From Butyrivibrio sp. (GTDB lineage: Bacteria; Bacillota; Clostridia; Lachnospirales; Lachnospiraceae): a stretch of 15,395 nt of DNA. Numbering within the stretch: position 1 is the first letter of the stretch; each line of letters opens with the position of its first letter. Of the stretch, positions 1 through 5,631 are shown one piece after another. The stretch spans positions 1-15,395 of the forward strand of contig JAEDHB010000032.1 in the NCBI GenBank assembly GCA_016297265.1, read 5' to 3'. Both the position numbers and the translations under genes were made by a program. The notes under the pieces are model-generated. The model had not been told where the DNA came from and did not search any database. It saw only the letters and a program-made list of their open reading frames with translations.

Positions 1-2
1 TA

Positions 3-125
3 GCAAGTTTGTATGATATTAAATATTTATCAGTGGTGGTATGCTTTGTTGCATTTCTTTTCAATGATATCTACGGATTTGTGAGTTGGTGTAAGATAAA
101 AGAAAGACAAATGAATGGACTGTAG
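3..125 (+). CDS. C-terminal fragment of a small membrane protein (5' end outside window)
   Basis: The frame is open from the window edge to TAG at 123-125 and gives 40 residues. They hold one hydrophobic stretch (about residues 9-22), then an aromatic and charged tail with a YGF..W pattern and a basic end. This tail resembles the C-termini of small multi-pass membrane proteins in Clostridia, some of them PnuC-like nicotinamide riboside transporters, but I recognise it only by impression and the family call is weak. The gene is separated from the next one by 129 bases containing an independent promoter, so it is probably not in the same operon as the downstream toxin-antitoxin pair. Confidence 0.5.
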   Translation, partial: ASLYDIKYLSVVVCFVAFLFNDIYGFVSWCKIKERQMNGL

Positions 126-202
126 AAGGGTGTTCAGACAAAATAATGTGAAATTGTCTCATAGAAAGTATATATCATAAAAGCATGTGTAATGACAATG
201 TA

Positions 203-231
203 TTGACGCATGGTGAAAGAAGTTTTATGAT
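203..231 (+). promoter_or_regulatory. Sigma-A type promoter of the toxin-antitoxin operon
   Basis: TTGACG (203-208) and TATGAT (226-231) are separated by exactly 17 bases, each one mismatch from consensus. Transcription would start near 238, only about 17 bases before the antitoxin ATG at 255, leaving just the GGAGG ribosome binding site (242-246) in the leader. A binding site for the antitoxin or the antitoxin-toxin complex would be expected over this promoter from what is known of such operons. I see no perfect palindrome over it. Confidence 0.75.
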
Positions 232-254
232 GTAGAAAAGTGGAGGTATGTCTT

Positions 255-575
255 ATGGATACAAATTTGAATGTTGCTATTGCACCAAAGGATTCAACGT
301 TTCAAGTAAGAATAAATTCAGAAATCAAAAGAGCGGTCGAGGATATTTATGCAAAAACCGGAATGACATTGACAGATGCATTTAACACCTTTATACAGCA
401 GTCTTTAAATGTTGAAGGTCTTCCTTTTATTGTTACCAAGAATAGCAAAGAAGCGTTGAGGGAACAAGCGGTTGCCATGCTGATGCTTGATTTGAAGCGA
501 GCTGAGGAACGAGCTGAAATGGAAGGTTGGATTGATGCAGATGATTTGGAACGGGAATTGGGGGTAATTGATTGA
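255..575 (+). CDS. RelB/DinJ-family type II antitoxin
   Basis: This 106-residue protein has the RelB/DinJ layout. Residues about 14-55 form a ribbon-helix-helix DNA-binding part (a short strand TFQVRI, then two helices ending near the GLPF motif typical of DinJ). A charged helical C-terminus (about 64-106) would wrap the toxin. An in-frame GTG lies at 240, but it overlaps the ribosome binding site; ATG 255 sits 8 bases after GGAGG (242-246) and starts the protein at the conserved region, so it is preferred. The gene overlaps the toxin start by 4 bases. In the family, the antitoxin neutralises the toxin and represses the operon, and the complex tunes repression. Family assignment is firm; the cognate pairing is inferred from position. 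Confidence 0.85.
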   Translation: MDTNLNVAIAPKDSTFQVRINSEIKRAVEDIYAKTGMTLTDAFNTFIQQSLNVEGLPFIVTKNSKEALREQAVAMLMLDLKRAEERAEMEGWIDADDLERELGVID

Positions 576-919
576 AAAAGATAAAATATACTCCTGATGC
601 AGCGGATAAACTACGTGCATTAAAATCGGCAATATCTGGGGAATATGGCGAGGATAAAGCAAAGAAAATTATCAAAAGCATTACAGATACAATAAGAGGG
701 CTTTGTGATTATGAAGAGAAGGGTTCTGAGGTATCGAAAATGCTTGATGTGGTGTCAGATTATCGGTACATATTTGTGTCTGGAAATTATGTATTTTATA
801 GGATAGAAGATAAATACATTCGAATAATTAATCTTTATCATGAGAAAGAGGATTTTATGTGGCAGTTGTTTGGAATTGATACTACACCTCGAGATACGAT
901 AGATTATTGGGATGAATAG
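572..919 (+). CDS. RelE/ParE-superfamily toxin
   Basis: This 115-residue protein starts with TTG at 572, overlapping the antitoxin stop (TTGA), with a G-rich site about 559-564 before it. Such coupling is usual for antitoxin-toxin pairs. The N-terminal half is two basic helices after a short strand. The C-terminal half has the antiparallel strand pattern of the RelE/ParE fold (about residues 58-90: a DYRYIFVSGNYVFYRI segment, then a strand ending in LYHEKEDF). RelE members cleave mRNA on the ribosome and ParE members poison DNA gyrase. The pattern 'NYVFYRI...I..I.LYHEKEDF' looks nearer to ParE/plasmid-stabilisation relatives, but the target cannot be decided from sequence alone. The tail after residue about 95 (FGIDTTPRDTIDYWDE) is slightly longer than in the compact members. 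Confidence 0.8.
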   Translation: MKKIKYTPDAADKLRALKSAISGEYGEDKAKKIIKSITDTIRGLCDYEEKGSEVSKMLDVVSDYRYIFVSGNYVFYRIEDKYIRIINLYHEKEDFMWQLFGIDTTPRDTIDYWDE

Positions 920-920
920 A

Positions 921-940
921 ACAGAAGATTTGAAGTTGTG
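921..940 (+). repeat. Direct repeat copy 1 (20 bases, 19 identical to copy 2)
   Basis: The sequence ACAGAAGATTTGAAGTTGTG begins just after the toxin stop codon. It matches 1440-1459 at 19 of 20 positions (G/T at position 15) in the same orientation. Together the copies bracket the membrane-protein gene. Confidence 0.7.
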
Positions 941-953
941 GAGGATTATAAAG

Positions 954-1388
954 ATGAAAAAGAAGTATTGTATTATTGCACAGATGATTCTGTTGCTATG
1001 GTTTTTTCTTGACATGATAGGAATACATTTTGGTGACAAGTGCCTTGTTACAAGGTCGTATAAAGAAGATGGAATATTCTTTTTGATTTATTTGATAGCA
1101 GTGGTTTTATTTATCATAGAGGAAAAGTTTGGAAAGTGGTTTGTGATTTGTTGGATGTCAATGTGGTTTGTGATACAATTTTTATGTCATGAGTGGTACA
1201 CCATTTTCAATAGTGGATTTATGGGTACATTGGAAGGAAAGATTGAATATTTTTCTGGAACAATACAATGGCTACAGATTGATGGTAGATATATACCAGA
1301 TGTATATCATACCATTTTACATATCCTTATAATAATTTCTTTAACTGTTACAATAATATATTCCGCAAAAAGTAAGAAAAAAGGCTAA
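954..1388 (+). CDS. Unrecognised four-helix membrane protein
   Basis: This 144-residue protein matches no family I can name. The predicted membrane segments are at about residues 5-23, 40-56, 61-78 and 118-137. A loop of roughly 40 residues between helices 3 and 4 contains several Trp/Tyr and the pattern DVYH just before helix 4. The tail is lysine-rich (KSKKKG), suggesting a cytoplasmic C-terminus. An in-frame ATG at 912 overlaps the toxin end, but ATG 954 has GGAGG (940-944) nine bases upstream and begins directly before the first helix, so it is chosen. The gene lies 34 bases after the toxin and could be co-transcribed with it. A 20-base near-perfect repeat flanks it (921-940 and 1440-1459), which may mark it as an inserted unit. 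Confidence 0.6.
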   Translation: MKKKYCIIAQMILLLWFFLDMIGIHFGDKCLVTRSYKEDGIFFLIYLIAVVLFIIEEKFGKWFVICWMSMWFVIQFLCHEWYTIFNSGFMGTLEGKIEYFSGTIQWLQIDGRYIPDVYHTILHILIIISLTVTIIYSAKSKKKG

Positions 1389-1397
1389 GATATAAAT

Positions 1398-1418
1398 ACT
1401 TAAAACTTCAATTTAAGT
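1398..1418 (+). repeat. AT-rich inverted repeat after the membrane-protein gene
   Basis: ACTTAAA (1398-1404) and TTTAAGT (1412-1418) form a perfect 7-base stem around a 7-base loop, ten bases after the stop codon. No T-run follows and the stem has only one G-C pair, so it would be a weak transcription terminator at best. Confidence 0.3.
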
Positions 1419-1439
1419 CTTGCGGAGAGATTGAAAGCA

Positions 1440-1459
1440 ACAGAAGATTTGAATTTGTG
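1440..1459 (+). repeat. Direct repeat copy 2 (20 bases)
   Basis: This is the second copy of the repeat at 921-940, with one mismatch. It lies in the 124-base gap between the membrane-protein gene and the DinD homologue, 53 bases before the dinD start. In copy 1 the repeat is followed at once by GAGG, the ribosome binding site of the membrane gene. In copy 2 it is followed by CATGAG, so the shared block stops at its 3' end. Confidence 0.7.
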
Positions 1460-1512
1460 CATGAGTTACTATGTGTAATCTTGAGTATATATGAAGAAGA
1501 TTGGAGGCATCC

Positions 1513-2379
1513 ATGGTGAAGGAGTTGAAAGCGAGAGAATATAAACGCTTTGAGGATATAAAGCAAATCAGAGCAGACGGAACTGAGTTTTGGTCTGCTA
1601 GAGAACTTGCACCGGCATTAGAATATACAAAATGGGAAAATTTTCAAAATGTAATTAAACGTGCAATGATAGCGTGTGAAAATAGTGGAAGAAGTGTAGA
1701 GGAATGTTTTCCCGAGGTCAGGAAAACATCAAATATGCCTAAAGGTGGCACAAAGCCGATGGTTGATTATGAATTAACCAGATATGCATGCTATCTGATT
1801 ATGCAAAATGGTGATCCGAGAAAAGAAGTAATTGCATTAGGGCAAACATATTTTGCAATCCAAACATATAGGCAAGAAGTGGCAGATCATTTCAATGAAT
1901 TAGATGAAGATAGGAGGCGTTTGGTTGTACGCGGAGATATTAAACAGTGGAATCAAATGCTTGCGGAAACTGCACATAATGCCGGGGTAATTACGAATGA
2001 AGAATTTGCAATCTTCCAGAATGCGGGTTATATGGGATTGTATGGCGGATTAGATGTTGATGATATTCACAAAAAAAAGAATCTTGAGGTTGGTCAGAAG
2101 ATACTTGACTATATGGGCAGTACGGAATTGATTGCGAATCTTTTTCGTATTTCACAGACAGAAGAAAAGCTGAGGAAGGACGAAGTAGATAATGCAAAAA
2201 CAGCCACTTCCATTCACTATTCTGTTGGTAAAGAAGTACGTAGTGCTATAGAAAAAATAGGGGGCACTATGCCCGAGGATTTACCGACACCTGAGAAAAG
2301 CATACAAGAAATCGAAAAGGAACAGATGGCTCAGTTAAAGGCAAAAGCGAAAGCAGGAAAACTGATGCTTGATGAGTAG
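1513..2379 (+). CDS. dinD: DNA-damage-inducible protein D (DinD) homologue, BRO-N domain
   Basis: This 288-residue protein aligns by eye with E. coli DinD (274 residues) over nearly its whole length. Recognisable blocks are WSARELAPAL near residue 27, ACENSGRSVEECF near 54, SRYACYL-like RYACYLIMQNGDPRKEVIALGQTYFAIQTYRQE at about 90-123, FAIFQNAGYMGLYGGLD near 165, and MGSTELIANLFRISQTEEKL at about 201-220. Residues about 12-110 are the BRO-N domain, shared with phage and virus regulators. E. coli DinD is SOS-induced and has been reported to inhibit RecA filament activities; a similar role here is inference. TTG 1501 is in frame, but ATG 1513 follows GGAGG (1503-1507) by 5 bases and is preferred. 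No Gram-positive LexA box (GAAC-N4-GTTC) is visible upstream. Homologues are common on islands and prophages, which fits the accessory surroundings. Confidence 0.9.
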   Translation: MVKELKAREYKRFEDIKQIRADGTEFWSARELAPALEYTKWENFQNVIKRAMIACENSGRSVEECFPEVRKTSNMPKGGTKPMVDYELTRYACYLIMQNGDPRKEVIALGQTYFAIQTYRQEVADHFNELDEDRRRLVVRGDIKQWNQMLAETAHNAGVITNEEFAIFQNAGYMGLYGGLDVDDIHKKKNLEVGQKILDYMGSTELIANLFRISQTEEKLRKDEVDNAKTATSIHYSVGKEVRSAIEKIGGTMPEDLPTPEKSIQEIEKEQMAQLKAKAKAGKLMLDE

Positions 2380-2426
2380 ATGAATTTGAATTTTCTGTTG
2401 AAATATAGGTGGAAAGGATGTGTGGC

Positions 2427-3176
2427 ATGAATCGTATATATTGGGATATAGATAAGATTTCAATGTTGACAGACCATTTGGATGCGTCCGCACATAGTCA
2501 TGGCATGATACAGTTTTTTCTATGTTTGGAAGATGAGTTAGAAATTAGAGTAGGCAAAGAAAAGATTATGTGTTCTTGTATTCTGGTAAATAAGAATGTC
2601 AGACATTCTTTCAAAGCTAATAGTAAAATTCATTTTACATGTGTGATAGAACCAGTATCCGATATCGGGATAAAACTGAATTGTATATTGCAAGACAAAG
2701 ACTATTGTATTGTGGATGATAGTAAATCAAATGAACTAAAGAAGATAGCAATGGATATGAAAGATACATTTGATACAGAAACATATAGAAAGTTTATGGC
2801 TGAAATGTACGAATGCTTTGATATTCCATATTTGAATAAACAATTTGATGATAGAATTTTAGTCTTCCTTAAGATGCTTGAACAATGTAGTTGTGAAGAG
2901 CATTCGATAGAGGAATATGCCGGAAAATTGTGTATTTCAGCAAGCCGATTATCTCATTTATTTAGTGAACAGGTAGGGATAACGCTTAAAAAATATTTAA
3001 CACTGCATCAGTTAGAAAGAGCATTTCAAGATTTATTAGCTGGGAAACGGATAACAGAAGCCGCATTAAACGCAGGATTTGATTCACCATCACATTTTGC
3101 ATCTACAGTAAAAAGGATGATGGGGCTTCCGGCGAGAAGTACAGTAAAAGATAGCGAATTTTTGAAAGTTTATTAG
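2427..3176 (+). CDS. AraC-family transcriptional regulator
   Basis: This 249-residue protein has the usual AraC length and layout. An N-terminal cupin-like sensor (about residues 10-90) opens with HLDASAHSHGMIQFFLCLED, and its histidines near 18, 23 and 25 match the typical HxH ligand-binding start. After a linker come two helix-turn-helix units at about 158-182 (IEEYAGKLCISASRLSHLF) and 208-232 (ITEAALNAGFDSPSHFASTVKRMMG). ATG 2427 is chosen because GGAAAGG (2411-2417) precedes it by 9 bases; the in-frame GTG 2409 and ATG 2418 lie on or against that site. It lies 48 bases before the transglutaminase-like gene on the same strand, so that gene is its likeliest partner or target. The ligand is unknown. 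Confidence 0.85.
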   Translation: MNRIYWDIDKISMLTDHLDASAHSHGMIQFFLCLEDELEIRVGKEKIMCSCILVNKNVRHSFKANSKIHFTCVIEPVSDIGIKLNCILQDKDYCIVDDSKSNELKKIAMDMKDTFDTETYRKFMAEMYECFDIPYLNKQFDDRILVFLKMLEQCSCEEHSIEEYAGKLCISASRLSHLFSEQVGITLKKYLTLHQLERAFQDLLAGKRITEAALNAGFDSPSHFASTVKRMMGLPARSTVKDSEFLKVY

Positions 3177-3224
3177 AGGTTTGTTTTCTATAATAGAGCC
3201 ATAAGAAGAAAGAGAGGCGATATT

Positions 3225-3929
3225 ATGGAGAAGAAATATCTTGAAATGACTAAAATGCTAAATTTTGATGTAGAGAGTATACAGTCTCTTATAAAAAATC
3301 GTAAATGGATAGAATTAGATGAATATAACAAAATAGCTGCCATTTATGATTTCGTAAGAAACGAGATATTGTTTGGATATAACAGTTCAGACTTATTATC
3401 TGCAGAAGAAGTGTTAAAAGATGGATACGGGCAATGTAATACAAAGGCAACTTTACTTATGGCGTTGCTACGAAGTGTAGGAATACCTTGCAGATTGCAT
3501 GGCTCTGAAGTAAGTAAATATTTTCAGCGAGGAGCTACATCATGGTTAATTTCCGTATTGGCGCCGGAACGTATCGTGCATACTTGGGTAGAAGTTCTAT
3601 ACTTGGGTAATTGGATTGCACTTGAAGGTGTGATTACAGATGAAAGTTATGTGAGTGCGATAAAGGATAAGCATAAAAATGTTAGAGGAGCTTTTGCTAA
3701 ATATGCGGTGGCTGTATCTAATTTAGAAAGGCTTAATCTTAATTGGCATGGAGAGGATACGTTTGTACAAAATAATGCTGTAGTTGTGGATTATGGAGTA
3801 TATGATAATCCAGATAGCTTCTTTGAACAACATCGCCAAACATGGAGTAAATTGAAAAATTTTGCTTATGTGCATTATGGAAGAAAAGTAATGAATAGAA
3901 ATGTCGATAAAATACGGAAAAGAATATAA
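3225..3929 (+). CDS. Transglutaminase-like (papain-fold) protein
   Basis: This 234-residue protein carries the transglutaminase-core signature. Cys71 lies in GYGQCNTKATLLMALLRSVGIPCRLHG and His119 in IVHTWVEVLY. The third catalytic position, usually Asp, appears as Glu134 in WIALEGVITDE; Glu there seems usual for this bacterial subfamily, but that is from memory. The early segment IAAIYDFVRNEILFGYN matches the helix before the core. No signal peptide or membrane helix is visible, so it should act in the cytoplasm. Bacterial members are more often proteases or amidases than cross-linkers, and the substrate here is unknown. The start ATG 3225 follows AGAGAGG by about 8 bases. The upstream AraC-type gene is 48 bases away and probably in the same transcript. 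Confidence 0.8.
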   Translation: MEKKYLEMTKMLNFDVESIQSLIKNRKWIELDEYNKIAAIYDFVRNEILFGYNSSDLLSAEEVLKDGYGQCNTKATLLMALLRSVGIPCRLHGSEVSKYFQRGATSWLISVLAPERIVHTWVEVLYLGNWIALEGVITDESYVSAIKDKHKNVRGAFAKYAVAVSNLERLNLNWHGEDTFVQNNAVVVDYGVYDNPDSFFEQHRQTWSKLKNFAYVHYGRKVMNRNVDKIRKRI

Positions 3930-3961
3930 GTATGCACACCCAAATTTCAGGGTCAAATGAA

Positions 3962-3978
3962 AAACTAAATTTTAGTTT
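3962..3978. repeat. Short perfect AT-rich palindrome
   Basis: AAACTAAA and TTTAGTTT flank a single T, 32 bases after the transglutaminase stop codon. It could fold as a weak hairpin or be a protein-binding site. There is no T-run or G-C rich stem to make it a convincing terminator. Confidence 0.3.
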
Positions 3979-3985
3979 AGAATGA

Positions 3986-4368
3986 TTTGGAAAGTGCCCC
4001 AAAGATGTGAAAGTGCTTTATATTCCAACTGCTGGAATTGAAGCAGATGGTGCAAGAGAGGGAATTGCAATATGTTTTCACGAACTCTTTTCAATGGGAA
4101 TTCATTATGAAAATATATTAGTGTACAATCTGGCTTTGATAGAATCCTCTATGATGCACTAGGTAATGGACTTGTATATGTCGGAATCAGTGCAGGCAGT
4201 ATGTATGCCGCAGGAAATTTAGCAGATGGATTACATGTTATTGACAATCCTATTATCCCCCATTGGAATAGTTCTGAAACAACAGCAATGCCGAATGGCA
4301 ACGATGAGATTAAGCTTGCGGATGGAAAAGCTGTTTATGTAGAGGATAATTACATAAGTGTAATATGA
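3986..4368 (+). pseudogene. Peptidase E-like (S51, type 1 glutamine amidotransferase-like) pseudogene
   Basis: Two pieces of one protein lie in different frames. Piece 1 (frame of 4007-4162, readable back to a TGA at 3983) gives PKDVKVLYIPTAGIEADGA followed by a helix and ILVYNL, the N-terminal third of the family. Piece 2 (frame of 4129-4368) starts at SGFDRILYDAL and runs through GLVYVGISAGSMYAAG, which holds the nucleophile serine, to a normal-looking C-terminus ending DNYISVI. The join near 4128/4129 lacks the middle strand and FTGG-type segment, so roughly 110-130 bases appear deleted with loss of frame. The usual start with its first strand is also missing, and no start with a ribosome binding site is visible. 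Family members are aspartyl dipeptidases or uncharacterised hydrolases. Residue-level conservation is still good, so decay looks recent. Confidence 0.85.
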
Positions 4369-4378
4369 TGCACATGTA

Positions 4379-4457
4379 GGGATTGTCAAATCCCAATTTC
4401 GAACACACGAAACTTTCAGTTAGTAGGTGTATCGCCATGCCGACACTCACAAGCTTG
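4379..4457. other. Hairpin-rich intergenic segment
   Basis: Four small dyads follow each other: GGGATT/AATCCC with a GTCA loop (4379-4394); TTTCG/CGAAA with a 6-base loop (4397-4412); GTGTATCG/CGACAC with a two-base bulge and loop CCATGC (4427-4446); and the 8-base palindrome CAAGCTTG (4450-4457). No gene is visible. It could be a dispersed intergenic repeat, a decayed structured leader, or terminator remnants of the pseudogene. I recognise no named RNA family. Confidence 0.35.
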
Positions 4458-4459
4458 CT

Positions 4460-4488
4460 TTAATATAACATTTAAGGTCTTTTATGAT
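4460..4488 (+). promoter_or_regulatory. Possible promoter for the phosphatidyltransferase gene
   Basis: TATGAT (4483-4488) has TTAATA (4460-4465) 17 bases upstream. The -10 is good (5 of 6) and the -35 moderate (4 of 6). The predicted start near 4495 precedes the GGAGGG site at 4506. The surrounding sequence is AT-rich, so chance matches are likely. Confidence 0.35.
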
Positions 4489-4516
4489 AAAATATAAATC
4501 ATAATGGAGGGCGTAG

Positions 4517-4554
4517 AATGATAGCTTTTGAAAAGGACGAACAAAATGATAGCT
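4517..4554 (+). repeat. Ten-base direct repeats bracketing a 28-base insertion
   Basis: AATGATAGCT occurs at 4517-4526 and again at 4545-4554, with 18 bases between. Removing one repeat unit plus the spacer (28 bases) would place the conserved protein start (MIANVIT) exactly 6 bases after GGAGGG. Confidence 0.6.
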
Positions 4555-4556
4555 AA
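4518..4556 (+). CDS. Twelve-codon overlapping upstream frame at the original start site
   Basis: ATG 4518 is preceded by the best ribosome binding site in the area (GGAGGG 4506-4511, 6 bases away). It opens a frame of only 12 codons (MIAFEKDEQNDS) ending with TAA at 4554-4556, which overlaps the start of the next gene in another frame. It is probably not a functional peptide by design. The next gene begins with the same bases ATGATAGCT, which suggests that ATG 4518 was the old start before a 28-base insertion. Ribosomes loading here could re-initiate at ATG 4546. Confidence 0.4.
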   Translation: MIAFEKDEQNDS

Positions 4557-5040
4557 TGTGATAACCTGTAGCAGAATCGTAATAAGCCTGTTGCTGATTT
4601 TTTTCCCGGTATTTTCACTGGGATTCTATATCTGCTATCTGACTGCAGGTATTTCCGATATGATTGACGGAACAATAGCACGAAAGCTTGGTACAAGTAG
4701 TGAGTTTGGGGAAAAATTGGATACTATAGCTGATTTCGTTTTTGTTGCAATAGCATTGATTAAGCTTTTACCGGTAGTGAAAATTAGTAAGGTTATTTGG
4801 ATTTGGATAGGGCTAATTGCAGTAATTAAGCTGATAAATATTATTTCAGGATTAGTAGTGCAGAAGAGGTTTGTGCCGGTTCATTCTCCGGCGAATAAAA
4901 TAACAGGTGCGGTATTATTCGTTTTACCGCTTACTTTGTCATTGATTGACATTTCATATTCTGCAGGTTTTGTATGTATTTTGGCAACTTTTTCCGCAAT
5001 ACAGGAAACAGTAATAGTCATCAGAAAACCCATTAATTGA
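4546..5040 (+). CDS. CDP-alcohol phosphatidyltransferase family membrane enzyme
   Basis: This 164-residue integral membrane protein carries the complete family motif D-x2-DG-x2-AR-x8-G-x3-D-x3-D: Asp38, Asp41-Gly42, Ala45-Arg46, Gly55, Asp59, Asp63. These residues bind the metal and the CDP group. Hydrophobic helices at about 12-36, 64-80, 86-106, 125-140 and 143-156 fit a short member of the fold. The family moves a phosphatidyl or similar group from a CDP-alcohol to another alcohol, as in PgsA and PssA; the acceptor cannot be told here. At 164 residues it is shorter than typical PgsA (about 180-200). ATG 4546 with AAAAGGA (4531-4537) upstream is preferred; TTG 4528 is an in-frame alternative. 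The gene converges on pdxT with only 10 bases between stop codons. Confidence 0.85.
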   Translation: MIANVITCSRIVISLLLIFFPVFSLGFYICYLTAGISDMIDGTIARKLGTSSEFGEKLDTIADFVFVAIALIKLLPVVKISKVIWIWIGLIAVIKLINIISGLVVQKRFVPVHSPANKITGAVLFVLPLTLSLIDISYSAGFVCILATFSAIQETVIVIRKPIN

Positions 5041-5050
5041 AAGTATAGGT

Positions 5051-5629
5051 CTATATTCCGGCAGACGCCATCTCCACTTCCCTGCAGAACAGTTCATGAA
5101 TACGTGTATCATTTGTCATTTCAGGATGAAATGCAAGACCAATCTGATTGCGGTATTTTACCCCTACAATATTGGAGTCCACACAGGTCAATATTTCAAC
5201 ATCAGGGGATACATCGGTAATATAAGGTGCGCGTATGAATACAAGCGGAAAATTATCCACACAGCCCACATTGCTGTTAGTCACAAAGCTTCCCAATTGT
5301 CGTCCGTAGGCATTTCTGCGGACGGTAACCGGGAGTGTGGCAAGATGTGTAACATTGTCGTTTTCAATGTTTTGAGCAAGTAAAATCAAACCGGCACATG
5401 TGGCGAGAACAGGAAGCCCGTTCTCGATTTTTTGTTTTAATTCCGTAAAAATATCGAGTTTGTTCAGCAATTTTCCCTGAACGGTACTCTCGCCACCGGG
5501 GAGAATGATTCCCTCGATGCCGTCAAGGTCTTTTTTCTGCCTGATTTCTACGCACTCGGCACCGAGTTTTTCCATTATTTTTCTATGTTCTATAAATGCA
5601 CCCTGAACAGCGAGAATACCTATTTTCAT
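5051..5629 (-). CDS. pdxT: Pyridoxal 5'-phosphate synthase glutaminase subunit PdxT
   Basis: This 192-residue class I glutaminase is full length for PdxT. It hydrolyses glutamine and passes ammonia through a tunnel to PdxS, where PLP is built from ribose 5-phosphate and glyceraldehyde 3-phosphate. Visible marks are the N-terminal IGILAVQGAFIEH, the oxyanion-hole segment LPGGEST at 43-49, the nucleophile Cys78 in LATCAGLILLA, and the catalytic His168-x-Glu170 in LAFHPEM. The start at 5629 lies 2 bases after the pdxS stop, with AGAGG in the pdxS 3' end as its ribosome binding site, so the two are translationally linked. The active form is expected to be a 12 PdxS : 12 PdxT complex in the cytoplasm, from knowledge of the family. 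Confidence 0.97.
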   Translation of the reverse strand: MKIGILAVQGAFIEHRKIMEKLGAECVEIRQKKDLDGIEGIILPGGESTVQGKLLNKLDIFTELKQKIENGLPVLATCAGLILLAQNIENDNVTHLATLPVTVRRNAYGRQLGSFVTNSNVGCVDNFPLVFIRAPYITDVSPDVEILTCVDSNIVGVKYRNQIGLAFHPEMTNDTRIHELFCREVEMASAGI

Positions 5630-5631
5630 AT

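Noticed and set aside
136..159. Inverted repeat AGACAA/TTGTCT after the first partial gene
   Set aside because: Only 6 base pairs around a 12-base AT-rich loop with no T-run; too weak to call a terminator or operator.
1389..1512. Possible LexA (SOS) box before dinD
   Set aside because: No GAAC-N4-GTTC or near variant is present on either strand of the gap.
4379..4500. tRNA or riboswitch in the hairpin-rich gap
   Set aside because: No cloverleaf, CCA end, T-loop or known aptamer core could be traced; only short independent stems are present.
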